A stretch of 64,000 nucleotides of DNA from Chrysemys picta bellii (GCF_011386835.1 NC_088796.1:90379468-90443467), one strand, 5' to 3'. Shown: positions 13,301-59,762, counted from the first letter of the stretch. A program made the numbers and translations. The notes: generated by a model not told the origin, from the sequence alone.

Positions 13301-13829
13301 AGGCCCATAACCTCTGGCTGAGTTAATTGAAGTCCTCAGTTCTTGATTTAAAGACTTTGTTACCAAGCCTCCACTATTTACTTTAGTTCACACCAGCAGT
13401 GACCTGTGCCCCACACTGCATACCACCTCTTAATTTGAGTATTGCCTTAAAACACACTTTGTCTGTGAATCCTTTCAATAATTCTACCAAAAGTGTTTTT
13501 AATATTCTTTGCTTTGATCAGATGTGTTGTCTCAATCTTTCTCTTCATTTGTGAGTTCCCTGAGGCAAGAACTATCTTCATCTATTTTGTACAGCACAGT
13601 TGGTGCTCAGATAATAAGGGTTCAGTTGTGTATGTGAAATGCTATACAATTCAAGATTTAAACTATCCAAAAATAATTGGCTTAACTGACGTGCATGTCT
13701 TTATACCCGTATGTATCTCTTACTAAATATTCAAATATGTCAAATGTATTTTTTAGTTTACTATTTCACTTTTCCTTACAGGGTGGGAGAAAAGGGAAAA
13801 GAAACTCAGAATCTGACCAATGCAGGTGA
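2233..13829 (+). CDS. GKAP1: GKAP1, G-kinase anchoring protein 1 (3' part, seven exons)
   Basis: Joined exons 2233-2255, 3049-3201, 5130-5231, 7570-7633, 8696-8766, 9586-9663 and 13782-13829 give one open frame of 539 nt ending in TGA; the first codon needs a G from an exon upstream of the window. The product is the C-terminal half of a known coiled-coil protein that anchors cGMP-dependent protein kinase I alpha and is Golgi-associated (family knowledge). Recognisable blocks are [16 protein letters not shown], a leucine-heptad segment around [35 protein letters not shown] and the basic tail [15 protein letters not shown]. Junction phases are consistent throughout, and mammalian residues at each junction match from memory. 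It lies upstream of UBQLN1 on the same strand, as in mammals. The oddity is a GC-type donor after exon 3049-3201. Identity is very likely; the 5' half cannot be seen. Confidence 0.93.
2256..3048 (+). other. GKAP1 intron, 793 nt
   Basis: AT-rich sequence with no repeat or exon that I can recognise. Confidence 0.75.
3049..3201 (+). CDS. GKAP1: GKAP1 exon, 153 nt, GC donor
   Basis: This exon encodes 51 residues in phase 0, from [13 protein letters not shown] to CTSHEHSQ. It follows a TTCTTGACAG acceptor. The conserved frame into the next exon (E-V-V-L-K-D-G) requires cleavage after CAG at 3201, so the intron starts GCATGT rather than GT. Using the GT four bases later would shift the frame into an immediate TGA. 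Confidence 0.93.
3202..3207 (+). promoter_or_regulatory. GKAP1: Non-canonical GC splice donor of GKAP1
   Basis: The exon-intron boundary reads AGTCAG|GCATGT. A GC-AG intron (3202-5129) is the only reading that keeps the conserved protein across the junction. GC donors are a minor spliceosomal class and usually have a strong CAG before the cut, as here. Confidence 0.8.
3202..5129 (+). other. GKAP1 GC-AG intron, 1.9 kb
   Basis: Starts GCATGT and ends TTTTTCTGTAG. The interior is AT-rich; I see no recognisable element. Confidence 0.75.
5130..5231 (+). CDS. GKAP1: GKAP1 coiled-coil exon, 102 nt
   Basis: Acceptor TTTTTCTGTAG and donor GTATGT flank 34 codons in phase 0. The peptide [20 protein letters not shown] and its continuation have leucine/isoleucine heptads and many charged residues, typical of a coiled coil. 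This is the conserved anchoring-protein core in the family. Confidence 0.93.
5232..7569 (+). other. GKAP1 intron, 2.3 kb
   Basis: Contains a LINE 3'-end remnant near 7025-7145. The rest is unique-looking, including a minus-strand open frame at 5270-5593 without recognisable domains. Confidence 0.7.
7025..7145 (+). mobile_element. LINE-2-like 3'-end remnant
   Basis: The order GTAAGGTCTTTGGGGCCAG, then a tract ending TGTATAGCACCTA and AATGAGGACTCAGTCC, matches the 3' end of an old LINE family also seen at 13540-13625 and, in reverse, at 43565-43690. Heavily diverged; family name uncertain. Confidence 0.5.
7570..7633 (+). CDS. GKAP1: GKAP1 exon, 64 nt
   Basis: Acceptor ATATTAG and donor GTAAGT flank 21 codons plus one base. 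The peptide [21 protein letters not shown] continues the coiled coil. The leftover A joins TG of the next exon to make Met, as in the mammalian E-M-K-D-K junction. Confidence 0.93.
7634..8695 (+). other. GKAP1 intron, 1.1 kb
   Basis: Holds a C-rich then G-rich hAT-type fragment (about 7686-8025). The remainder shows nothing recognisable. Confidence 0.7.
7686..8025 (-). mobile_element. hAT-type element fragment
   Basis: C-rich CCCCAGCC-type repeats followed by G/A-rich sequence end in AAAATTGGCAACCCTA. Reversed, the end reads TAGGGTTGCCAATTTT, the same terminus as the element starting at 46288. The other end is missing. Confidence 0.5.
8696..8766 (+). CDS. GKAP1: GKAP1 exon, 71 nt
   Basis: It follows a T-rich tract ending TTTTTTAAG and ends before GTAAGT. 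Two bases complete Met, then 23 codons read [23 protein letters not shown]. This is highly conserved in the family and lies in the coiled-coil region. Confidence 0.94.
8767..9585 (+). other. GKAP1 intron, 0.8 kb
   Basis: AT-rich sequence without a recognisable element. Confidence 0.75.
9586..9663 (+). CDS. GKAP1: GKAP1 exon, 78 nt
   Basis: Acceptor TTGTTGTAG and donor GTATTT flank 26 codons in phase 0: [20 protein letters not shown] then ELTKYQ. It continues the heptad pattern. The next intron (4.1 kb) holds several transposons. Confidence 0.94.
9937..10126. mobile_element. Tigger/pogo-like MITE, 190 bp
   Basis: Ends CACCTCTACCCC... and ...GGGGTAGAGGTG with flanking TA (9935-9936, 10127-10128). 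This is the short, uninserted form of the element at 1013-1937 and gives the reference for what that copy gained. Confidence 0.75.
10233..10889. mobile_element. Second Tigger-like element, 657 bp
   Basis: Inverted ends GAGTAACTCCTCACTTAA and TTAAGTGAGGAGTTACTG, flanked by TA on both sides. The left arm has GTTATGTTCCTGAAAAA and AACGATGTTAAGCGAA, the right arm ACAACGTTAACC. No transposase frame is visible. It contains a (CT)19 tract. Confidence 0.7.
10331..10368. repeat. (CT)19 microsatellite
   Basis: Uninterrupted CT dinucleotides inside the Tigger-like element; likely length-variable between individuals. Confidence 0.95.
11319..11534. mobile_element. hAT-type MITE with internal hairpin
   Basis: A perfect 8-bp duplication AGTTATAG flanks it (11311-11318 and 11535-11542). 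Ends are diverged inverted repeats (GTAAGATTAAGATTTTGTCA against AAGGATATGATTTAGTCAC). An inner stem pairs TTTTTAGTAAAAGTCACGGA (about 11344) with TGACTTTTACTAAAAA (about 11413). A related copy lies at 22520-22850 in reverse orientation. Confidence 0.75.
12091..12372 (+). pseudogene. LINE-2-like reverse transcriptase C-terminal remnant
   Basis: A plus-strand frame contains [14 protein letters not shown], which resembles the LDYCNALLAGLP motif near the C-terminal end of LINE-2-type reverse transcriptases, followed by a region that could match the usual VLLLTYKAL segment. It sits upstream of a matching 3' tail at 13435-13625, with a hAT element in between. Diverged; moderate confidence. Confidence 0.45.
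12529..13240. mobile_element. hAT element, 712 bp, nested in LINE remnant
   Basis: Termini CAGGGGCGGGCAAACTTTTT and ATAGTTTGCCCACCTCTG form hAT-type inverted repeats. Flanks CTCTAATC (12521-12528) and CTCTAGTC (13241-13248) are an 8-bp duplication with one change. The interior is C-rich CCCCTG/ACTGCCCC repeats and no transposase. Long frames on both strands here are composition artefacts. Confidence 0.8.
13435..13625 (+). mobile_element. LINE-2-like 3' tail
   Basis: CCTTAAAACACACTTTGTCTGTG, then GTGAGTTCCCTGAGGCAAGA and TTTTGTACAGCACAGTTGG followed by AATAA, match the tail of an old LINE family. Taken with 12091-12372 it suggests one insertion later split by the hAT element. Confidence 0.5.
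13782..13829 (+). CDS. GKAP1: GKAP1 terminal coding exon with stop
   Basis: A good polypyrimidine tract (TTTTCCTTACAG) precedes 15 codons, [15 protein letters not shown], and a TGA. The short basic tail is the known C-terminus of the protein. Downstream sequence is AT-rich 3' UTR. Confidence 0.94.
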   Translation, partial: GGRKGKRNSESDQCR

Positions 13830-14110
13830 TTATACTTGCCATCAAGTTGAAAGCAAAAAATCAAATCTTGTGCTTCAGGGTTTTGCAGAAATGTATATAT
13901 TTGTTGTACACTGCAAAGCTATGCAGTTTTTTGGAAAGAAGCTAACAATTACTAGTTTGACTGACATTCTAAATAGTTAATTTGTTGCACTTTGTTAGTT
14001 TAAAGAAAAAAAGTAGAGAACTGTTTCAGCAGAGCTCAAACATTGTTGCTGTTAATGCCATAATTAGTTTTTCATCAGTTAATAAAATTTACTCTTTCAT
14101 TTGTGTGTCT
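13830..14110 (+). other. GKAP1: GKAP1 3' UTR
   Basis: AT-rich non-coding sequence follows the TGA. An AATAAA lies 250 bases downstream, followed by T/GT-rich sequence. The end coordinate is estimated as about 20 bases past the signal; the cleavage site is not visible. Confidence 0.65.
14081..14086 (+). terminator. GKAP1: Poly(A) signal AATAAA, GKAP1
   Basis: Canonical hexamer followed within 30 bases by the GT-rich TTTGTGTGTCT, a plausible downstream element. Another AATAAA near 14304 is less well placed. Confidence 0.7.
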
Positions 14111-14149
14111 AAATTCTTGCTTTTTTAGAATAGGTTGCATCATTACATC

Positions 14150-14340
14150 TATTTAAAGATCAACATTTCTAATTCCTCTAAAATTGACAAGCTTAGTTGG
14201 ATTTCTTTTGAAATTAAATGTGTTTTAGAAGGATGCAGTATAGGATTAGTGACCCAAATTTGGAGTTGTTTGAGACATGATTTCCACAGATATAAGCCCC
14301 AGAAAATAAAAAGGCATTTTAAAAAAGGTTTCTAGGTGGG
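14150..14340 (+). repeat. Dispersed repeat, copy A (family unrecognised)
   Basis: Shares the pattern GTGACCCAAATTTGGAGT, followed by a tract and TATAAGCCCC, with 14570-14700 (GTGATCCAAATTTGGGAT then GTTACAGCCCC). The two look like diverged copies of one repeat in direct orientation. Confidence 0.4.
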
Positions 14341-14569
14341 TTTTTTGCCCAAAGCTAGTGATCAAATGATCGATGAGCTAGGGTGAAAATAGTCTGTCTG
14401 TCAAGTTTTATCCAAGATAGTGCTTGGCACTCACTAAATCTTTGGGTGACCAGAATGGTATGTAAGAAAATGTACAGTTTTACACTGTGCATGCCCCAAT
14501 ACAGAAAGGTGACTAGAGAGTTTCCATTCCTGCCATTTTATATGTTGTAAAGCTCTACTCTTGTAAGTT

Positions 14570-14700
14570 CTCTAAACTTTGAACAGTTAATCCAATTGTT
14601 TTGAAATTTGATGTGCCCCATAAGAGTGCGGGAGTAGCATTAGTGATCCAAATTTGGGATCATTCGGCTGAGGGCTTCTCAAGTTACAGCCCCCCTTGGT
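14570..14700 (+). repeat. Dispersed repeat, copy B
   Basis: Direct-orientation relative of 14150-14340: CAATTGTTTTGAAATTTGATGTG here compares with TTCTTTTGAAATTAAATGTG there. Origin unknown. Confidence 0.4.
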
Positions 14701-15639
14701 TTTCTTCTGCTGCCTTGTACTGTAAAACTGAGACAGAGGTAGTAATGACTGAGGGTTATGTTCAGACTACAGGGATATGGATAGCAGTTTGCATCGAAGT
14801 ACTGTGCTATAACTTCCCCATGTGGACACTGTGGGCACGAACTAAAAGGTTTCTAGTTCACATAACTGTAGTCTTGGATTTTTTGTTTGCGTCCCTTAAT
14901 AATGTTAGATGGAATCCTGTGGGGGAGAGTGAATGGTTGTAAAAGGTGAATAGCTCGTACATTTCAGCAACTCTAGGGTTGGCAGGGTAAAGGCATGTGT
15001 GTCAATGGAGCGTATTAGGGCATTGCTGAAAGAGGGCAAAGTTAAGTTTGCATAGGTAACCTTAACTGCATTTCCTGGTTTTCAGAAGTTTGAGTTTTGA
15101 TCAATTCAGCATTCTGCAAGAGGAACAACATACCACCAAACAACCTTAACTCCACATTAATGTATTTTTTTTTTGCCATTGAATTATCAATATTGTTTAG
15201 CTCTTGTTAGAATACAAGTGCCCTGGGGAAAGTGTCTCCATAATACTATTCATCTCTGTCTGTAAATATGTCAGTGAGAGACTCTTATTGAAACCAAGAA
15301 CATGGCTGCTGAAAGTTTATTTTCAATAAAAAAGCATATTAAGTATTTGATTTTACAGTACCTAAACCAAGCCTTTAGTAAGACCAACATGTTGGAGTAT
15401 AACCAGGGCTTTGCATACTCTGCATCACAATGGGACCAAATCTCCATTAATATTAACTTATTCTAGTGCCATGAAATACTCCTCATTTCCTTTCCCCAAA
15501 CATGCACAACTACAGCTTGTAGCTGTAAATGCTTATTGATTTAAACTCTGTAAACAGACTGGGTCGTTACATGAGAGATTTTCAAAGATATAAATCACAG
15601 GTGCCTAACTCCCATTGCCTTTTCAATAGGAGCTAGGGA

Positions 15640-15790
15640 CCTAAAGCACTGGACTGGGACTCTGGTCTGGGTTTAGCTCCCAACTCCAATCTTGTGCAAG
15701 TCACTTCATCTCCGTAGCTCAGGAAGATACTTCCCTACCTCACAGGGGTGTTGCAAGGACAAGTTCATTGTTTAGGAATTACTCAGCTAC
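15640..15790 (+). mobile_element. MIR-like SINE fragment
   Basis: CACTGGACTGGGACTCTGGT, TGTGCAAGTCACTTCATCTC and CCTACCTCACAGGGGTGTTG appear in the order seen in MIR (tRNA-derived CORE-SINE) elements. Diverged and partial. Confidence 0.6.
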
Positions 15791-16933
15791 TGCACTGGTG
15801 GGGTCCTATACACATATATATTCTTTGCAAGCTTGACTTCAATTTGAAACTCAAAGCCCCTTTGAAATCAGTGGTTGCACAGGACTGTTGTGTGAGGAAA
15901 AAGCCAACTGGTCCTGGAGTAATTAATAACAAGTGAAGTAATCAGTTAACATAAAAGTCGAGCATCCTATCAAGAATGTTCATTAACACAACAGTTGCAG
16001 AATTTGCAGTTCCTATGGTAATTTAGATCAGTAAGGGAGGACTGACCTGGCTGGATATATTTTGCTCCTTATGTGTAGAAATATAAGTCACACCTTCCAC
16101 TCTTACTTTAAAGGGTTTTGTTGAAATTTAACACTACTTAAATTGAATTCAGAGTGTCTACACAGGAGTTTGTATCTGTTCAACTAAACTGGCTTTCAAA
16201 CTGATTTAAAGTTAAACTGGTGTAATTCTGAATATACCTATAATTTACTAGGCAGCACTGAGAATTTAACATAGTTTAGAACTTCTGATTCAACTTTAAA
16301 ATTAAATTTAAGTTCAAAAGTCTTAATCAGAAAGGGAAAGACAGAAAAGGAAAAGGAGCAGGTGAAGAAATGGGTAAAACACTTGCTACCTGAGACATAA
16401 ATCTGAAAAATGCTTTTAATTAAAATCAGTTAGAAGAAGTAATTTTTAGTTATGTTTTGTTTTCCTTTGGGACTATTTATAAGCGATGTAATGCATTTTA
16501 TATATAATTTTAAAAATTCCTTTTCTCCTAATTGTTAGCTATTTTATAAACACAGACAGGACACTTTAGGGAGTGTATCACTGCTTGTTTGGTGGCTGGA
16601 ATACTCGACCATCAACCTGGCATTTTCCAGTGCAACCAAAGAGCAGCAATATCCTAACATAGTTCAAACAATGTATCTTGTTAAACTGATTTTAATATAT
16701 TGTTTTATTTATTAACAAAAACTATTTAAAATCTTTGCACAAACACTTGTAGTCAAAAATTGATGCAGCAAAACTAGCTGAGAAAAGGGAAAGGACAAGG
16801 AGCAGGTGAGGGGCAGGGCAAGAAGGAAAAGAGCAAAGTGGAGAAGGGGAGTGCGAGTTGAAAGAACATCGTCAAGATATTCTTAAATTAAAAAAAAAAA
16901 TCTACTTCCCCTTACTAATATCTATACTGCATC

Positions 16934-17179
16934 TGGGAGGTGTAATTCTCAGTTTGGGTAGATGTACACATGCTAGCTCTCCTCTATCTGACATACTAAA
17001 AATAGCAATGTGCCACAACAGCTCTCACTTGCCACCCAAATACAATCCTGTTTTGAGATCCTGGTTATGTGCTCAGAAGGCTAGGCAGTGCTGCCATGAC
17101 CACATTACTATTTTTAGCATGTCAGCTTGAGCAAAGCTAGTGTGTACACATTTACCCAACTTGGGAATTATACCTCCTG
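16934..17179. mobile_element. Palindromic MITE with about 100-nt arms
   Basis: GGGAGGTGTAATTCTCAG... mirrors ...GGGAATTATACCTCC; further in, ACACATGCTAGCTCT and GACATACTAAAAATAG pair with AAGCTAGTGTGT and CTATTTTTAGCATGTC. The whole sequence can fold into one long hairpin. Confidence 0.75.
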
Positions 17180-17892
17180 GCTTCAGTGCATACCTAGCTT
17201 GTAGGGGACAGAAACTAGAACAGTTGTAAAAATCCTGTGTTTACAGTTAGTTTCGCTTTCTGGTTCTCATATGCTGCAAAGGTGTGAAATGGGCACTACT
17301 TCCACCCCCTAGGCTATGAGACCCTGGCTGTCTCACACCCCAGACAATGTACCAGTTATGACAGGGAATGGGGCGGGTGCTGTGACAAAGCTGCAACATG
17401 CATGTGTCAGGTGAGATGCATGACACCATGAGCTAGCTGCTCTAAATAAAGGGGACGCAGATTTTCACTCATTGGGGCGGGTGGGCTGTACTTGGTGCTT
17501 AACCTTACTTGTGCCCTAGTCGGGCATGAGGCCTACCCACACGGCCTGGAGCGCAGCTATCATGTGGCCCCTTGCTGTGCACTATGCAAGTTGCAGAGTG
17601 AAACTAGGTCGCCTGGCTGCTTCAGAAGCCTCAGCAATGAACAAGTCAGTCCTGGGCACCGTGAACACTGCACGTGCTGCGCTGGGAGTGGCCTGCGGGC
17701 ACCAGGGACCCTCCGTCCCCACCCGGTGACAGCGGAGCACTAGGAACGGGGGGACTCTCCTGGGTTCGAACCAAGACGGTCGGGAACTACTGAGGACTCG
17801 CTCTCAGACGCTCAAGCGGAAGGCAAAAGGCCGCACATGCGCACTAGGCAAAGCGAACGCACGCACCATCGCTCTAGCCTGGTCAGGTGACA

Positions 17893-17904
17893 TGCGCAGG
17901 CGCA
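17893..17904 (+). promoter_or_regulatory. NRF1-type site TGCGCAGGCGCA
   Basis: Near-perfect match to the palindromic NRF1 consensus TGCGCATGCGCA. Related half-sites occur as CACATGCGCACTAGGC (about 17834) and CACATGCGCGCTAGGC (about 18013), a repeated 16-base motif in the same promoter. Confidence 0.6.
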
Positions 17905-18129
17905 CTGGTTATGCATGCAAACCGGAAGGAGTCTCACGGCGGCTAAGCTAGAGCCTTCGGTCGGTATTATGCTTGCGCACTGACAGCAAGTCGATACTGC
18001 GCAACACCCGTTGCACATGCGCGCTAGGCTGACCTGTGTGCTCCACGCCAGGCCAGACAACATCCCTTTCTAGTAACTTCCCTCATTCGCAACGTCATCA
18101 GTGCGCGCCGCGCCTGAGATGGGTTGTTT

Positions 18130-18276
18130 CCGTTTAACTCTCCGGGAGTGAGAGTGTTGCGAGTGTTTCCCGGTGTTGGCGCGCGAGAGGCAGCGGCGGT
18201 GAGGGGCCGGGTTTACGTAGCGTGCCCGCGCGGCGAGAGCGAGAGAGACCTCGAGTAAGCGGCCCCCTCCCCCGCC
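18130..18276 (+). other. UBQLN1: UBQLN1 5' UTR (approximate)
   Basis: GC-rich leader before the ATG. The in-frame stop TAA at 18256-18258 fixes 18277 as the first usable start. The transcription start is a guess from composition. Confidence 0.5.
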
Positions 18277-55450
<37,174 letters not shown>

Positions 55451-56046
55451 CAACATTTCTTTAACTTGAAAAATGTAATTTATTTTTGATAACAGCTCTT
55501 AAATCTTTAAAATACTTGCTTTATTTCATTCTGACTTTTGGGATTGTCTTGTTCTAACTAAACCCAGTCTGATGCATTTTAAGGTGGAGTGCAGTAGTTT
55601 TCTTTGAACAGTGGGAATCAATGCTTTTTCATTCACAGTTGTTGCATGCATCAAACACTTCTTTGTTCAGCATTTATTGTGATTTTGTTGAAACAAGTAT
55701 CATCTTTCACAGTTGAATGAACAGGTTTTGTCAGACCTACAATTGTCCAATTTATTTACTACTTAAACATTAGCTTTGGGTAGTAATTTATGTAGATTAC
55801 AAATTATTAAAAAGGAAACAAATTAAATGAAGCTATAATTTGTGGATACCAATACTGCTTTTTGTGACTTCAGCATGTATTTTTTGCTAGCAAAATGCTG
55901 TAAGATTTATACCATTTGATTTATCTATCATTTTTGCTTTTATTTGTATAAAATATACACACAATATAAATGTTGGAAACCGCTCACATCTAGGAATTTG
56001 CACATTGCAATAGAATGAATCTATGTAACCAAAAAAATCCAGAACA

Positions 56047-56052
56047 AATAAA
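56047..56052 (+). terminator. UBQLN1: Upstream poly(A) signal AATAAA, UBQLN1
   Basis: Canonical hexamer about 600 bases after the stop; could give a shorter 3' UTR. Confidence 0.4.
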
Positions 56053-56461
56053 ATTGACACATTTCTAGCGCAGAAACTTTGAGGATCTTTGGTAAACATC
56101 AGCAGAAGCGTTTAGGCAAATTCATTTGAAATATGCTAGAATTATTGATCTAATTATCTCTAAGTCTACATCTAACTGTACAGAAAGCTGCATTGTAACA
56201 TTGTCTCAGTATTCACATGGATTGACTGTAAATTATCTTAATCTTTTGGCAGATTGAAGGAGCACTACTGTATGCTCCAACACTGCTTCTAAGGCTTTTT
56301 GGCTTCTCTCATTGAGATTCTAACATGCATTATGATTTGTAATTGGAAGAATTACTTTCACTGGCAGTGTCATGTGATATTCTAATTACTTTTAACCACC
56401 ATGTAAAAATACTGTATATCTTTTGAGTTTTTATTGGTAGTTATTTCTCTTGTGCACAGGT

Positions 56462-56467
56462 AATAAA
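56462..56467 (+). terminator. UBQLN1: Main candidate poly(A) signal AATAAA, UBQLN1
   Basis: AATAAATGAATTAAAAATTC is followed by TTTGTCAAGTGTTTTTG, a GT-rich downstream element. A further AATAAA at 56615 is also possible. Confidence 0.65.
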
Positions 56468-57357
56468 TGAATTAAAAATTCTTTGAGCAATTTGTCAAGT
56501 GTTTTTGCACAATTGCTGATTCTTAAACTTTCAGAAAAGTGAAACATCTTGATGTTTGACTTTTAAGGGAGACTTTTGGAGCACCATACACATTTTTATC
56601 TTTTGACCGGGATTAATAAACAATGTTTGGATTATAAAGGCGAGAGGGAAAGTAAGGGAAATCAAAAATATGAGGACTACCCTTACAGTAGGTAAAATGT
56701 AACAATGGATGAGATAAAGCATACTCGACTGTTTATATCCTGTTTAGCAAACTGGCTCTGGTTTGGATGATACATCCCTTCTGGGGCCTGTTATGTCAAG
56801 TTTACATGTTAGTAGTTGAAGATTATTCACTTGTACTATTTATACTTTAATCTCAGCATTATATTTTATCAAATCATGTAAACAATCACTTCCTTTGGTG
56901 TTGAGTATAAATGTGATTTACTTTAAAAGGTGATGGGAAACAGGTTAAACTTATCCTTCCATACGTAGTGCATAGATTCAAACAAAGTTCACCAAGTTAG
57001 ACGAACCAAAAGAATTTTGAAATATGAACAACAAAATGAGATTAGGTACTCTGTATTTAAATCACTTACATTGGTTATAAAACTGAAATCTAACGTCTGT
57101 TAGCGCAAATCTCAAGAGAATGTGATGCTCTGACTTGCACCTTTCCTGGATGGTAAACATTTTAGCTGAACTTTGGCACTAATAAGTAAATTGCTCAATT
57201 ACAGTTGATGCACAGTGCTGGGAAAAGCTCAAGAAAACCTCTTTGCTCACAACATCTACTCAATGTGCAGTGAGAATAAAAAAAAACGAACAGTGTTAGG
57301 AACCATTAGGAAAGGGTGGATAATAAAACAATTATTATAAATGCCACTATATAAATG

Positions 57358-57610
57358 CATGGTACACCTACACCTTGAATACTGCGTGCAGTTCTAGTTT
57401 TCCTATCTCAAAGATGCATTAGAATTGGAAAAGCAACAAAAATGATTATGCAACAACTTCCATATGAGGAGAGATTAACAAGACTGAGACTGTTCATCTT
57501 AGACGATGGACAACTAAGGGGTTTTCTTCCCATTCCCAAAGATTCAGATTAAGGTATCTTCAACTTAAATCTTTTACTCAATCTGTGGAAAAGGCATCTC
57601 TTCAGGTGCA
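57358..57610 (+). mobile_element. Old CR1 fragment (RT C-terminal end)
   Basis: CTTGAATACTGCGTGCAGTT reads LEYCVQF, and AACAAAAATGATTATGCAAC, GAGGAGAGATTAACAAGACT align in order with 30015-30150 of the CR1 in intron 1. Much more diverged than that copy. Confidence 0.65.
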
Positions 57611-58079
57611 ATTCAGAGGGAGTTAGTGAAGATATAGCAAGTTGCCTATATATAACCACCCCACTTTGTCTGTTACTCTTAGCCAAGAGTTTCAAGTGAC
57701 TAGTGATTCTGGACTTTCATTCCTTGATTTCAGTGGTCTTAAAAAAAAAAAAAAAAAGTAGGTAGTTCAGAGGACTTGAACTGAGAGCTGTTAAAATATC
57801 TCTAGTCTATTTTAATAAAATTTTAATTAAAAAAAAATCGAATTAAAAAGTAGGAGAGAGGAAAATGAACTCTGTTCCAAAGCCTCAAATTCACTGAAAG
57901 AAGTATAAAGCATTAAGTTCAAATTGTATGAGCTCTCCTTGGAGGTCACAATGTGCTTCTTGAGTAAAGTTGTTTCTTGTTTTGCATAATTACAGTTAAC
58001 CTAATTCTGCCTTCATTTAAATTCTGCCTTCATTCCTATAAAAGGAATAATGTTTACAAGGAACTGAGTTTTTGATTTA

Positions 58080-58166
58080 GTTGGGGATTGGTCCTGCTTT
58101 GAGCAGGGGGTTGGACTAGATGACCTCCTGAGGTCCCTTCCAACCCTGATATTCTATGAAATATAT
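58080..58166 (+). mobile_element. CR1 3'-end fragment
   Basis: TTGGTCCTGCTTTGAGCAGG, TGACCTCCTGAGGTCCCTTC and GATATTCTATGAAAT are nearly identical to the 3' end at 30450-30530. A very short, young-looking 5'-truncated insertion. Confidence 0.85.
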
Positions 58167-58244
58167 AGGTTTTAAGTTATGGCTGGATCATGATTTCTTT
58201 ATAACCTACCAAGGGGACTCTTGCTTCTGCTTCAAATTCTCTTG

Positions 58245-58415
58245 GGATGGTGTCCCTAGCCTCTGTTTGCCTGACACTGGGGATGGATCACTTGATGATT
58301 ATCTGTTCTGTTCATTCCTTCTGGGGCAGCTGGCATTGGCCACTGTCAGAAGACAGGATACTTGGCTAGATGGACCTTTGGTCTGACCCAGTATGGCCAT
58401 TCTTATGTTTAAAAT
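58245..58415 (+). mobile_element. Second CR1-subfamily 3' tail
   Basis: GGATACTTGGCTAGATGGAC, TTTGGTCTGACCCAGTATGG and CCATTCTTATGTT are the tail of a different CR1 subfamily. It may be the tail of the old copy at 57358, split by the young fragment. Confidence 0.65.
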
Positions 58416-59639
58416 GATGAGGTTGAAGCTGGCAGGCTCAAGGATATACCTTGAAAGCTGGGCCAAGTTTGATATTTGAGGCATAAATGAAAATGTATAT
58501 CAAAAACTCAAGTCCTAGTAGTCTCCTGCTCACGAACAGTGCTCTAACACTTGATCATTTTGTACATGTGTTGGAGGGAGCCTAGTTTTGTAAGAAAACA
58601 TGCCAACTTCAAATGTGTTTAGAGTAGGCACAGTGAATAATGCACAAAGCCTCACAGTCATGGGGGACTGAACCTGTCCCATGCCATTTGTAAACTGAAC
58701 CTATTGCTTCAAAGTTGCTAGTTCAAATTCAATCCATGTCAGTGGTGTCTGAAAGTTATTTGCTATTGGCTGGCTGCTGACTTTGTATGTAAAGTGATCT
58801 GGCGATCTCAATTCAGTTTCTAGTGAACAGGTTCCCACACAATAAAACTACCCCCACGCTTGGCTGTTTTGGAGAAGCCAAGCACTGAAAATCATGGAGA
58901 CTGGCCTGATTCCTTCCCCTTGGAGATGCTCCCTGCAAGTCAAGGCTGCTTTATAATGAGGCAGTTGTGAAGCATTTTTCTGTAAATTTCAATCATCAAT
59001 GGAAATATTTTCCTTTGGTTGGCACATGTATATACAGTGAAATCAAAATTTACCAACATTTTTGAATAAAAATCAAATCCTTCAAACCCTACATATAACA
59101 TGGGTTTGTTTTAAAAACAAAAACAACAAAACTCTTGAGTGCGACCAAACCAAGGATTGAATTTGTGCAGACTAATCACAGAGATGGATCTATATTTAAA
59201 TATCCTGGCTAATTCAGGCCCTGATCCAACAAGCAAATATACATGTAGTCCTATGAACTCAATAGAATTAGTTGTGTAAAGTAATGCAAATGTTCCAGGA
59301 GTGGCACTATAAGCTCTGACTTCTAAACTGGGGGAAGTATAAAGAGTAACTAAACATTAACAGATTAAAGTAAATTCTCACATCTTTCAGTTTTAACAGT
59401 GTAAGGTGTTGTCTAATATTGGTAACTCGGTTTCAAATAAAAATCTTTTAATCTCACAGCATTCCTTTAATAGAGGCAAGGGCGCTTTTGCGTAATGTAT
59501 ATATTGCTTAGCATAGGTTTTCTCAAATTATACAGCCAGACTGCACTGATGGGCCTGAGATTCTTATCTTCTTTTAAAATGAAAAATTTCTTGTCAGGTT
59601 CCCTGCATGCATTCCTCTAATCTTGGTGGGATCTCACAC

Positions 59640-59762
59640 ATGCTGGAGGGCTGCGGAGACTCCTTATAGCCCCTGTGATATAGTCTGTAGAAGGGTGCAA
59701 TTGGGATCTGAGCTCCTTTGCTTGTATAAGGGGGCATGATAGTAAAAAGTTTGAGAAACGCT
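59640..59762. mobile_element. hAT right-end fragment
   Basis: Ends AAAAGTTTGAGAAACGCTG, the complement of a CAG(C/T)GTTTCTCAA hAT terminus. The left end is not found. Confidence 0.4.

Larger units (their letters stand above)
9664..13781 (+). other. GKAP1 last intron, 4.1 kb, transposon-rich
   Basis: Holds two Tigger-like elements, a hAT MITE, and a LINE-2-like remnant split by a 712-bp hAT element. No exon is recognised. Confidence 0.75.
14111..17799. other. GKAP1-UBQLN1 intergenic region
   Basis: About 3.7 kb. Holds two related repeat segments (14150-14340, 14570-14700), a MIR-like SINE and a palindromic MITE. No gene is recognised on either strand. Confidence 0.7.
55451..56490 (+). other. 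UBQLN1: UBQLN1 3' UTR (about 1 kb)
   Basis: AT-rich sequence after the stop, with AATAAA at 56047 and 56462. It lacks the transposons that fill neighbouring DNA, as expected for a constrained UTR. The end is estimated. Confidence 0.65.
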
